DNA from: Paenibacillus sp. FSL R5-0345
Lineage (GTDB): Bacteria > Bacillota > Bacilli > Paenibacillales > Paenibacillaceae
Direction of reading: 5' to 3'
DNA length: 64,000 bases
NCBI RefSeq assembly: GCF_000758585.1
Contig: NZ_CP009281.1
Location: 248,001-312,000, forward strand
In this document: positions 1-7,437 of the stretch, one piece after another
How the letters are laid out: each line of letters begins with the position of its first letter
Position numbering within the stretch: the first letter of the stretch is position 1
Position numbers and translations under genes: made by a program
Notes under the pieces: generated by a model
What the model was told of the DNA's origin: nothing
Databases searched by the model: none
Seen by the model: only the letters and a program-made list of their open reading frames with translations

Positions 1-269
1 CCAAAGGCTTGGAGCGTAAAGTACAACGCTGGGTATAGTAGAGCAAGTGGGATGACCACTGCTGCCTTGGATATTCCAAACTTCACCCGCCCCCACCCTG
101 GAAAAGTAAATAACGAAGCGGCAAGAAAAGATAACGTGAAACGATGAGCCAATGTATCGAATGGGTCCGAAACGGTTAGTGCCATTTTTACAAATATAAA
201 AGAAAACCCGACAATAACAGCATTCAAGACAGCAGCTACTATCGCTTTTTGAGTAGAAGATATATTCAT
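1..269 (-). CDS. EamA/DMT-family permease, N-terminal part
   Basis: The frame begins at ATG 269 (minus) and runs off the left edge, so only the first ~89 residues are present. The translation (MNISSTQKAIVAAVLNAVIV..., then FSFIFVKMALTVSDPFDTLA and HRFTLSFLAASLFTFP) shows the opening transmembrane hairpin of the drug/metabolite transporter superfamily: a first hydrophobic helix, a short polar loop containing an Arg and a second helix. EamA permeases export metabolites or amino acids, and the substrate cannot be told here. It is divergent from a MocR-type regulator at 401, an arrangement in which the regulator usually controls the permease. Family assignment is fairly safe, function is not. Confidence 0.75.
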   Translation of the reverse strand, partial: MNISSTQKAIVAAVLNAVIVGFSFIFVKMALTVSDPFDTLAHRFTLSFLAASLFTFPGWGRVKFGISKAAVVIPLALLYPALYFTLQAF

Positions 270-300
270 CAGTAAGACCTCCAAAGTGTTGCGCGCATTT

Positions 301-312
301 AGGACCGGTCCT
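301..312. promoter_or_regulatory. Palindrome 1 (putative MocR operator)
   Basis: AGGACCGGTCCT is a perfect 12-bp palindrome, 31 bp upstream of the permease start. It shares the ACCGGT core with a second palindrome at 371-382. The centres are 70 bp apart, about seven helical turns, so one dimer-of-dimers could bridge them. Role as an operator is inferred from symmetry and position. Confidence 0.55.
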
Positions 313-348
313 GTTATGTTCTTTATTCTAAGGCTAGAATAGCTGTGC

Positions 349-354
349 TACAAT
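349..354 (+). promoter_or_regulatory. -10 box for the MocR-type gene
   Basis: TACAAT lies 46 bp before the GTG start and between the two ACCGGT palindromes. The -35 region (326-331, TTCTAA) is weak and lies inside a small inverted repeat TTCTA-aggc-TAGAA (326-339), which hints at an activator-dependent or repressed promoter. Confidence 0.45.
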
Positions 355-370
355 GAAATTATTGTTCATC

Positions 371-382
371 TGTACCGGTACA
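371..382. promoter_or_regulatory. Palindrome 2 (putative MocR operator)
   Basis: TGTACCGGTACA is a perfect 12-bp palindrome just downstream of the predicted transcription start of the regulator gene. A bound regulator there would act as a road-block, suggesting autoregulation. It shares the core ACCGGT with 301-312. Confidence 0.55.
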
Positions 383-400
383 AAATAGACTCGGAGGAGG

Positions 401-1753
401 GTGAAGGAGATATATAAGTATTCGGAATTAATTAATGATCTGGAATTTCAAATCGCAGAAGACACGTACCGAGAGGGTGACAAGCTGCCCTCTATTCGGG
501 AGCTGGCACTGCGTTATGATTGCAATAAGAGCACAGTTATCCGTGCACTCCAAGATCTTCAAGATAAACATCTAATCTACGCTGCTTCAAAGAGCGGATA
601 TTATGTTATGAAACGAAGTGGGGAGCGGAAAGAAGAAGGTGCGCACTGGATTGATTTTGCGGCATCTGCACCGGACCCGGATATTTTCCCGTATCTGGAT
701 TTTCAACATTGTATTAATAAAGCGATTGATATGTACCGTAAGGATTTGTTTATCTATGGAACGCCGCAGGGGCTGCCGTCTCTTATCCGTGAAATGCAGC
801 GACAACTGGCCTCTTACCAGGTATTTGCTGATCCGAAGCAGATTTTCATCACCTCTGGCGTGCAGCAAGCGCTTGGGCTCTTGACCCGGATTCCTTTTCC
901 GAATGGCAGGGAGCGTGTGCTGATTGAACAGCCGAGTTACCCGTTATTTATGGAGTATTTGAAGACGTACGGCATCGAGACCGAGGGGATACAGCGTTCG
1001 GATGACGGGGTGGATTTGAATGAATTAGAGCGTTTTTTTAAAACAGGCGAGTTCAAGTTCTTCTATACCGTTCCGCGGTTTCATAACCCGCTAGGTGTTT
1101 CCTATACTCGTAATCAGAAGAAGGCGATTGCGCAGCTTGCAGCTACATACGATGTGTATATCGTAGAGGATGACTACATGGCAGATTTAGAGCAGGATGC
1201 GAAGCAAGATCCGATCTATGCCTATGACAATACCTCACATGTTATCTATTTAAAAAGCTTCTCCAAGATCATATTCCCAGGTCTGCGCGTTGGTGTGGCC
1301 GTACTTCCCGAGGTGCTCTGTGAGTCCTTTAACCGATTCAAAAGACTGATGGATATAGATAGCTCTATGCTATCCCAAGCTGCTCTGGAGCTGTATTTAA
1401 AAAGCGGGATGTTTGAGCGCCACCGTAAAAAGATGCGTTCCTGCTACGGAAAAAGGTCCATGCTCCTCCATGATTCGATCGTGAGGGAGGTAAATGCAGC
1501 CTCTGAACAGTATTATTCCTATCGTCCTGCCAGTCAGTTAGGTGTGCATACATATCTGAAATTGGCGGATAACCTTAGAGCAGAGCAAATAATCAAACGG
1601 CTGCAAAAAAAGTCTATTCGAGTGGAGATGGCGGATAGCGGTTACCTGCCCTATTTTGCTAAAAAAGAGAGAATCCTAAAGCTTAACGTATCTAGTGTAA
1701 AAGAGCCTGACATTCCCTCTGGTATTGAACAGGTCATTCGAGAAATAAGATGA
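401..1753 (+). CDS. MocR/PdxR-type regulator (GntR HTH fused to aminotransferase)
   Basis: 450 aa, the usual MocR length. The first ~70 residues are a GntR winged helix (KLPSIRELALRYDCNKSTVI), and the rest is a fold-type I PLP aminotransferase domain. The segment YLKSFSKIIFPGLRVG carries the expected PLP-binding lysine region; YTVPRFHNPLGVSY and EDDYMADL match the family's NP and D-Y motifs. Such proteins are cytosolic transcription factors that sense PLP or an amino compound and normally do not catalyse transamination. The start is GTG 401 with a GGAGG very close upstream (3-nt spacer). Divergent EamA permease and two shared-core palindromes suggest it controls that exporter and itself. Ligand unknown. 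Confidence 0.88.
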   Translation: MKEIYKYSELINDLEFQIAEDTYREGDKLPSIRELALRYDCNKSTVIRALQDLQDKHLIYAASKSGYYVMKRSGERKEEGAHWIDFAASAPDPDIFPYLDFQHCINKAIDMYRKDLFIYGTPQGLPSLIREMQRQLASYQVFADPKQIFITSGVQQALGLLTRIPFPNGRERVLIEQPSYPLFMEYLKTYGIETEGIQRSDDGVDLNELERFFKTGEFKFFYTVPRFHNPLGVSYTRNQKKAIAQLAATYDVYIVEDDYMADLEQDAKQDPIYAYDNTSHVIYLKSFSKIIFPGLRVGVAVLPEVLCESFNRFKRLMDIDSSMLSQAALELYLKSGMFERHRKKMRSCYGKRSMLLHDSIVREVNAASEQYYSYRPASQLGVHTYLKLADNLRAEQIIKRLQKKSIRVEMADSGYLPYFAKKERILKLNVSSVKEPDIPSGIEQVIREIR

Positions 1754-1800
1754 AGTAGCGGTAATAGAGACTATGACTAACTTTGGAGGAAAAATAAAAA

Positions 1801-1821
1801 AGCCTGCTAATGTAGCAGGCT
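1801..1821 (-). terminator. Rho-independent terminator of the sugar operon
   Basis: A 9-bp perfect stem (AGCCTGCTA / TAGCAGGCT) with loop atg. On the minus strand the stem is followed by a T-rich tract (1790-1800), so it ends transcription coming from the deacetylase gene. Confidence 0.85.
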
Positions 1822-1882
1822 TAAGGGGATGCGTTATATGAACTTCTAATCTTTCTCTGGCAATGGATATGGATGATTTCTC

Positions 1883-2980
1883 TTACTGATCTTCTACTAT
1901 CTCTGACTGCCAGCCTAACTGTCTGCACATCTCGCTCATTTTGCGGATATTAAGTCTGGCTTCAATCTTGGTTAAGCCCAGTCTCATCGAAGTATCCGCA
2001 GCCCAGCGAAGTAAGTACACCAAGGTGTCAGCCTGCGCTTCTTTAGCTGCATAATCTAATAGTACAAGGGTATTGTCCACAACACCTGCGCGTACATATC
2101 CCCAGTAGCTGCCATCAAATTGCTGTATAGTAAACAACTCGCGATCCTCTATAACTCCAACCTCTTCTAGCGGACTTTCCAGATGCTCCAGCCACTCTTT
2201 TTCAGAAGTGAAATGCAGTGTATATTGCGGAATATTCCACTCGGTAGTCTGGGTCGCGAGGTCGGTAAGCTGCTTGTTATTTTCTAAAGGAACCCATTTT
2301 TCCACGGGATGATCTAACGCTGCCGGAACGTCTACAACGATTTTCCAAGGTCTGTAGTTTACTTCTACGCCAATGGACCCTAGGATCTCAGGTACGCCGA
2401 CACTTTCCAAACCTCTTTGCTTGGCGATCCGAATAAGTGCTCTCAAGGCATCCGGTGAACCCTTTGCGACATCATTACTATGCATGACTACAATGGTTCC
2501 ATTTTCAAGTGTAGGTTCAACTCTGGCAACGATCTCGTCTGCAGAAATACCTGACCAATCTCCGCAATCAACGCCTTCAATATCCAGATAACCGCCCCAT
2601 TCTGTCAGCCAATCCAGATTCTCTTCCCGGAATGAGCAGTATGGAAAACGCATGAAATTTGGAGACGGAAGACCTGTTGCGTCCTGATATGCCAGCTCGG
2701 TCAGCTTCAACTGCTCTAAGAATACGGCCTTTGGCACTTGGGCCATTCGCCGGTGATGATACGTATGCGGAGCAAGTACATGACCACGGGAGAGGATTAA
2801 TCTCGCCTTATCTGGGTGCTGATCCATCCATTCCCCAGTGAAGAAAAAGGTGCCTACAGCCCCTTCCTCCTCCAAAACATCAAGCCACAATTCAACGGGA
2901 AGTTGGGAAGGTCCATCATCAAATGTAAATGCGCATAGTGCTTGGTTGATATCGCCTTTCCAAACCGCTTTAGCTGACAT
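1883..2980 (-). CDS. Cytosolic NodB-type deacetylase with GNAT-like C-terminal half
   Basis: 365 aa without a signal peptide. Residues ~10-205 form a polysaccharide-deacetylase (NodB) domain: AFTFDDGPS supplies the catalytic Asp and metal Asp, PHTYHHRRM resembles the H-x3-H metal motif, and RFPYCSF and VVMHSND are the later motifs. The remaining ~150 residues are not NodB. Their end (LLRWAADTSMRLGLTKIEAR, then LNIRKMSEMCRQLGW) looks like the last helices and strand of a GNAT acyltransferase; that is inference. It is the last gene of an operon with a sugar kinase and a GH4 glycosidase (21 bp after the latter), so the likely substrate is a soluble N-acetylated sugar or sugar phosphate, not cell wall. 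Confidence 0.75.
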   Translation of the reverse strand: MSAKAVWKGDINQALCAFTFDDGPSQLPVELWLDVLEEEGAVGTFFFTGEWMDQHPDKARLILSRGHVLAPHTYHHRRMAQVPKAVFLEQLKLTELAYQDATGLPSPNFMRFPYCSFREENLDWLTEWGGYLDIEGVDCGDWSGISADEIVARVEPTLENGTIVVMHSNDVAKGSPDALRALIRIAKQRGLESVGVPEILGSIGVEVNYRPWKIVVDVPAALDHPVEKWVPLENNKQLTDLATQTTEWNIPQYTLHFTSEKEWLEHLESPLEEVGVIEDRELFTIQQFDGSYWGYVRAGVVDNTLVLLDYAAKEAQADTLVYLLRWAADTSMRLGLTKIEARLNIRKMSEMCRQLGWQSEIVEDQ

Positions 2981-3001
2981 ATTGACGCCTCTTTTCTATG
3001 G

Positions 3002-4312
3002 TTATTTGGTAAAGAAGTTCGGCAAGAACTCTTTATTGGCCTCCAGCATTTCATCCAGCATACGTACCGCTATATCTACAGATGGAACGAGTGGATGATG
3101 TACCATGGCCTGAAGAGCAAGTGCACGGTCACCGGTTACAGCGGCATCAATAGCTAGTTGCTCATAAGTTTTGACCGCATGAATGAGTCCCTTAGCCATC
3201 GGTGGAATCTTGGTCAGTGGTAGAGGCAGTGGACCGTTCTTGGTGACAACACAGTTGACTTCGATACTTGCATCTTCTGGCAGGAAGTCCAGTATGCCAC
3301 GGTTAGCAACATTCAGGGTCTGGATGTCGCTTGATCCGTTATGGAGCGATCTCATGAGATTAACGGCCGCCTCTGAGTAGAAAGCACCGCCGCGTTGCTC
3401 CAGCTGTTTTGGTTTCTCGCTTAACTCCAGATTGGCGTATAGCTCAAATAGCTCTTCTTCTACGCGCTTCACGACTTCAGCACGATTGATGCCTTGCTTA
3501 AATGATTCCATTTGCTCTTCGAGCATGGCATCTGTCATATAAAAATATTTCAAATAGTAGGAAGGGACGGCACGAAGCGATTGTAAGAACTCAGGATTCC
3601 ACTCTCGGGCAGGTACGTTCTTAGCACTGTAACCTTCTGTGAGCATGTCATCCAGCTTATCTTCACCTTCAACATCGATCCGAGTAATCCAGTGCAAGTG
3701 ATTCAGACCCACAAATTCGGCATAAACACGGTCCGCAGCTACGTTATATTTGGCGGATACTTGCTTGATCAGACCGATAGGTGCGTTACAGAGACCGATA
3801 CTCTTTACTTTGGAGTATTTCAGAACAGCCTCAGTGACCATTCCTGCAGGGTTGGTGAAATTGAGCAGCCAGGCGTTAGGAGCCAGCTCTTCGATGTCAC
3901 GGCATACATCCAGAATGACAGGGATAGTACGCAGTGCTTTCATCATTCCACCAGGGCCCGTCGTTTCTTGACCGATAACACCATACTTAAGAGGAATAGA
4001 CTCATCACGTGCGCGGGCATCGAGCATACCGACACGCATCTGAGTGCTGACGAAGTCTGCGCCTTCGATAGCCCTCCGGCGGTCTGTTGTAAGATGAACT
4101 TCAATCGGAAGCCCGGATTTCTCAACCATACGTTTAGCGAGATTTCCAACGATATTCAGCTTGCGGAGTCCAGGTTCAATGTCTACAAGCCAGAGTTCAC
4201 GAACAGGAAGCTCCTTGTAATGAAGAATAAAACCCTCTACCAATTCGGGTGTATACGAAGAACCCCCACCGATAACTGCGATCTTTAATCCTTGTTTAGT
4301 TGCCAAGATCAA
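3002..4312 (-). CDS. GH4 6-phospho-beta-glycosidase (LicH/ChbF-like)
   Basis: 436 aa, typical length of glycoside hydrolase family 4. The N-terminal Rossmann motif IAVIGGGSSYTPELVEG binds NAD. LLNFTNPAG, SIGLCNAPIGL (the family Cys-Asn metal/substrate motif) and FVGLNHLHW are present in order. GH4 enzymes use NAD+ and a divalent metal to split 6-phospho-glycosides by oxidation, elimination and reduction in the cytoplasm. The start overlaps the kinase gene by 17 bp, a sign of translational coupling. No PTS gene is adjacent, so the phosphorylated substrate probably comes from the neighbouring kinase; this is inference. Most similar in motif pattern to the cellobiose/chitobiose-6-phosphate branch. 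Confidence 0.9.
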   Translation of the reverse strand: MILATKQGLKIAVIGGGSSYTPELVEGFILHYKELPVRELWLVDIEPGLRKLNIVGNLAKRMVEKSGLPIEVHLTTDRRRAIEGADFVSTQMRVGMLDARARDESIPLKYGVIGQETTGPGGMMKALRTIPVILDVCRDIEELAPNAWLLNFTNPAGMVTEAVLKYSKVKSIGLCNAPIGLIKQVSAKYNVAADRVYAEFVGLNHLHWITRIDVEGEDKLDDMLTEGYSAKNVPAREWNPEFLQSLRAVPSYYLKYFYMTDAMLEEQMESFKQGINRAEVVKRVEEELFELYANLELSEKPKQLEQRGGAFYSEAAVNLMRSLHNGSSDIQTLNVANRGILDFLPEDASIEVNCVVTKNGPLPLPLTKIPPMAKGLIHAVKTYEQLAIDAAVTGDRALALQAMVHHPLVPSVDIAVRMLDEMLEANKEFLPNFFTK

Positions 4313-5309
4313 TCACTCCTGTCTTATTAGTTTGTTGAATAGATTCATAGTCTTGGAATCCCCGCATTTTGTTAAAGACTTCATTACTAAGGACTAGACC
4401 GTCTTGGTCCATCGCGGACCATACGGCACCTACTACAGGTTCTGTGGTAAGGGTTACCACAGTTGCTTGTGGAGCTGCGGCTAGTACAGCCTTCTCAATT
4501 GGTCCGCGAATCCAGCCGCGATCTCCACGGGTTAGCAGACTTCCTGCCAGAACCACATCGAAGGTATCCTGCTCCATGCCAAGCTTGTGTATGACTGCAG
4601 CAGCGGATTTTCCTAACTCAACGCCTTGCCGATTTAGAATCTCCAAGGCTACGGCATCTCCCTCAGCGGCTGCTTCAAAGAGCAAGCGTGCAGCATGTAC
4701 AGGCACCTGTTTCCAATGATCGAGGAAATCATTAAACATATCCGCTACTTCCTCATAGCCTAGCAAATTGAGCAGGAGACCGGTCAAGAGTGTAGGTTGT
4801 TCTCGTCCATCCCAAGCTCTAATAACAGAGCGAAAGACTTCAATGTTGAGTGCACCACCTCCGCCGAAATCCCCGTACATGTAGTCGAAGCCGCCACACT
4901 GATAGTGCTCTCCTTTCGGGTTTCTGCCTGCCGAATTAGTGCCCGTGCCACAGATTAGTGCAACTCCATAAGTGCGAGTCGTCCCTGCGCGTAATCCGAT
5001 CATCGTGTCACAGTTGATTGTGTAATTGATAAATCCGATCTCGCATATCATTGGGTGGAGAATGGCATAATCAGCCTCGCGATCGGCACCAGCAAGTCCT
5101 AGATAAGTGTGCTTGATGTCTTCTAATCGGAGTCCGGCTTCTGAGAGTGCTCCGAATGTGGCTTCTCGAATACTGTTGGCTGCCTCCTGGGCGCCAGTCT
5201 GGTGGTTACCGTTACCGCTCTTGCCTTTACCGAGAACATTACCAAGTTCATCGCATAGCAGAGCATAGGTTTTAGTACCTCCACCATCGATCCCTAAGTA
5301 GTAAGTCAA
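4296..5309 (-). CDS. BadF/BadG-family sugar kinase (N-acetylglucosamine kinase-like)
   Basis: 337 aa ASKHA-fold ATPase. The phosphate-1 loop YLGIDGGGTKTYALL opens the protein, the second nucleotide motif ALICGTGTNSAG is at ~residue 120, and VVLAGSLLTRG is the adenosine motif near residue 250. Family members phosphorylate N-acetylglucosamine, N-acetylmuramic acid or glucosamine at C6. It lies between LacI repressor (31 bp upstream) and GH4 hydrolase (17-bp overlap). Placed before a phospho-glycosidase, it may phosphorylate an N-acetyl-sugar disaccharide or the released monosaccharide. Substrate not determinable from sequence. Confidence 0.85.
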   Translation of the reverse strand: MTYYLGIDGGGTKTYALLCDELGNVLGKGKSGNGNHQTGAQEAANSIREATFGALSEAGLRLEDIKHTYLGLAGADREADYAILHPMICEIGFINYTINCDTMIGLRAGTTRTYGVALICGTGTNSAGRNPKGEHYQCGGFDYMYGDFGGGGALNIEVFRSVIRAWDGREQPTLLTGLLLNLLGYEEVADMFNDFLDHWKQVPVHAARLLFEAAAEGDAVALEILNRQGVELGKSAAAVIHKLGMEQDTFDVVLAGSLLTRGDRGWIRGPIEKAVLAAAPQATVVTLTTEPVVGAVWSAMDQDGLVLSNEVFNKMRGFQDYESIQQTNKTGVIDLGN

Positions 5310-5340
5310 AGGTCATCACTCCTAGTGTATGGTATAGAAT

Positions 5341-6330
5341 CTACTTGACTGCGGTAGATTCGCGTACAATAATTTTGGGGTCAATCCGCACGCCGGCTCC
5401 ACGTTTCATCTTGCCGGAGATGCGTCTGAGCAGCATATCTGCGGCAGCCAGCCCGATTTTATCCGAAGGTTGACGTATCGTTGTAAGATATGGATGAAGC
5501 TGTGAAGCAATGTAATGATCATCATAGCCAATTACAGCTACCTCTTCGGGTACTCGAATGCCAGCTTCCATCAATGCGTTGATGACTCCAAGGGCGATAT
5601 TGTCATCACCAGCGAATACTGCAGTAGGTAGTTGTCCTTCATTTAGCCAACGCTTGCAGGTATCATATCCCATTCCAATATCGAAATCGCCATGCACAAT
5701 CTCAAATGGAGTGAGATTTTTTTCTTCAAGCGCGTGCAGGAATCCAGCGCGTCGCTCCCGCGTACTGCGGAACATCTCCTGTCCACAGAGATGAGCGATT
5801 GACGTATGACCGAGTGATAACAGATGACTGGTGGCCATATATCCACCCTTGAAGTTGTCGATCGTGATGGAGTAGGTGTCATTTTCAGGCTTCTGATTAT
5901 CTATCAACACATAAGGGATACCTCGTCGTTTTAATTCCACAATATAATTATCCTCTTCCACTGGAGACAGTAGAATCAAACCATCTACCCTATCCTCCTG
6001 AATCAGATAGTGGCTATCATCCGATTCGATGCCTTTTGAGATGGATATGGCTAGATAATAACCGTGTAGCGCCAACACCTCATTTAGTTCTTTGACCACT
6101 GCATCGAAGAAGGAATCCTGCAAGGTGGTGACGATTAGACCGATAATTCCAGTCTTGCCGCTGGCCAAGCTCCGTGCCGCTGCATTAGGGCGATAATCCA
6201 GCTCTTTAATGGCATCTAACACCTTCTGACGATTGTTTTCTCGTACCGATTCGGCTCCGTTTAGAACCCGGGATACGGTTACGACGGATAATCCGGATTT
6301 CTTAGCAACATCAAAAATACTAACCTTCAT
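5341..6330 (-). CDS. LacI-family repressor, first gene of the sugar operon
   Basis: 329 aa. The N-terminal HTH (SIFDVAKKSGLSVVTVSRVL) and hinge YRPNAAARSLASGKTG are typical, followed by a periplasmic-binding-like sensor ending in ADMLLRRISG and IIVRESTAV. I chose ATG 6330 because AAGGAGA sits correctly in front of it; a longer frame to 6420 would start inside the operator region. Transcription continues into kinase, GH4 and deacetylase genes. Two AAGCGCTT-centred sites upstream make autoregulation likely, with relief by a sugar or sugar phosphate. Confidence 0.92.
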   Translation of the reverse strand: MKVSIFDVAKKSGLSVVTVSRVLNGAESVRENNRQKVLDAIKELDYRPNAAARSLASGKTGIIGLIVTTLQDSFFDAVVKELNEVLALHGYYLAISISKGIESDDSHYLIQEDRVDGLILLSPVEEDNYIVELKRRGIPYVLIDNQKPENDTYSITIDNFKGGYMATSHLLSLGHTSIAHLCGQEMFRSTRERRAGFLHALEEKNLTPFEIVHGDFDIGMGYDTCKRWLNEGQLPTAVFAGDDNIALGVINALMEAGIRVPEEVAVIGYDDHYIASQLHPYLTTIRQPSDKIGLAAADMLLRRISGKMKRGAGVRIDPKIIVRESTAVK

Positions 6331-6349
6331 TTTAAGTTCTCCTTGCTTA

Positions 6350-6370
6350 AATATAAGCGCTTTAACTTTT
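6350..6370. promoter_or_regulatory. Proximal LacI-type operator
   Basis: Core AAGCGCTT at 6355-6362 with the right half TTTAACTTTTG matching the distal site; the left half is degenerate. It lies 25 bp upstream of the repressor start. The distance to the distal core is 72 bp, suitable for looping. Confidence 0.65.
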
Positions 6371-6413
6371 GTACGGATTATGATTATTCTTAAGTTTAAA
6401 TGTAGTATGTGTA

Positions 6414-6447
6414 CATCCAAAAGTTTAAGCGCTTTAACTTTTGGATG
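6414..6447. promoter_or_regulatory. Distal LacI-type operator, 34-bp near-perfect palindrome
   Basis: Left arm CATCCAAAAGTT (6414-6425) and right arm AACTTTTGGATG (6436-6447) are exact reverse complements around TAAGCGCTTT. Only the two T residues flanking the core break symmetry. This is far longer than a usual LacI half-site pair and the core is repeated at 6355-6362. It probably controls the minus-strand operon. Confidence 0.75.
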
Positions 6448-6582
6448 CGCTTGTTAAATTCATCTTAGAGGATGACTTCTAATTAATCAATACTTATTTT
6501 GGATATGAAAGCGATATCGTAATTTACTAATTTGTGTGTAAGTATGTCAAATATGATGACATTCATTTGTGATTTTCGAGAG

Positions 6583-6601
6583 CGAGCGCTCGTGCTATGA
6601 T
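6583..6601 (+). promoter_or_regulatory. Promoter region of ATP-grasp gene with internal palindrome
   Basis: The palindrome CGAGCGCTCG (6583-6592) lies just upstream of a TATGAT -10 box (6596-6601), that is, in the -35/-10 spacer. The GTG start follows 38 bp later. No good -35 is visible, so the promoter may be regulated through the palindrome. Speculative. Confidence 0.4.
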
Positions 6602-6639
6602 TAGGCTTGATTATATTTTTTTAGAATCGAGGAAACTGA

Positions 6640-7437
6640 GTGACGACTAGACCCTACCTAAAAATGATCCAGCATTCCGTGAAATCCAGAGGTATCAGCT
6701 TTGAGGAAATCACGCCGAATTTCGTATATAGAGCAACGGATGGAGTTCATTCGTTTGTAATGGTAGACGCGGAGATTGGTCTAAACAGCAGCGCTTCTAC
6801 GATTATTGCCATGAGTAAATCTCTAACTTATGATGTCTTACGCAAAGCGAATATTCCGGCTGTAGAGCATGTCTATTTAGCACATCCGGACTCCAAATTT
6901 AGCAATTTAGATCCTTATCCAATAGCTAAGGATTATTTCCATAAGTGCAATGGAGAGGCTGTTGTGAAGCAAGACAACGGGGCGCAGGGCAATCATGTGT
7001 ACAGGGTTAATGAGATAGGAGATCTGCAAGAGAAGCTGGATTTATTATTTTCCTTGCAGCTTAATGGGGCGATAGGCCCTTATTATGAAGCAGAGATTGA
7101 GTATAGAATCGTAACTTTTAATCATCTGGCGCGTGTATTCCTTGGGAAAAAAAGAGTTCATTCCTGGAAGCACAATTTGATTAATGGAGCTGTTACGATT
7201 GAGGTAAGAGATCAGGCCAAACGAGAGGCGCTGGCAGAGCTTGCTTCCCAGACCTCTAAAGCGATGGGCCTTGATTTCTGTTCCATAGATATCTTAGAGA
7301 CAAATCAAGGCCTCAAGGTCATCGAAGTTAATCATAAGGTTATGTTAGATGAGTATTGTAAGCAGAACCCGAGCGAAGTGCCAGCTCTATCTGATCTTTA
7401 TAGGGAAGTCATTCTCCAGCGTTTTGAGAAGCTATAA
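6640..7437 (+). CDS. ATP-grasp ligase, cyanophycin-synthetase/GshF-like
   Basis: 265 aa, GTG start behind GAGGAAA. The fold reads as ATP-grasp. LNSSASTIIAMSKSLTYDVL (49-67) followed by KANIPAVEH (69-77) resembles the segment of cyanophycin synthetase and GshF that opens the grasp domain. EAVVKQDNGAQGNHVY (106-121) is the ATP-binding lysine and glycine loop; D217, E229 and N231 (KVIEVNHK) fit the metal triad. Such enzymes join a carboxylate to an amine through an acyl phosphate. It is short, with no N-terminal cap domain beyond ~45 residues. Its 3' end overlaps by 6 bp the convergent FolC/Mur-like ligase gene. Product unknown; a peptide or poly-amino-acid is the natural guess. Confidence 0.75.
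   Translation: MTTRPYLKMIQHSVKSRGISFEEITPNFVYRATDGVHSFVMVDAEIGLNSSASTIIAMSKSLTYDVLRKANIPAVEHVYLAHPDSKFSNLDPYPIAKDYFHKCNGEAVVKQDNGAQGNHVYRVNEIGDLQEKLDLLFSLQLNGAIGPYYEAEIEYRIVTFNHLARVFLGKKRVHSWKHNLINGAVTIEVRDQAKREALAELASQTSKAMGLDFCSIDILETNQGLKVIEVNHKVMLDEYCKQNPSEVPALSDLYREVILQRFEKL

Noticed and set aside
3692..4288. 198-codon ORF antisense to the GH4 gene
   Set aside because: Shadow of a conserved coding sequence; no start context.
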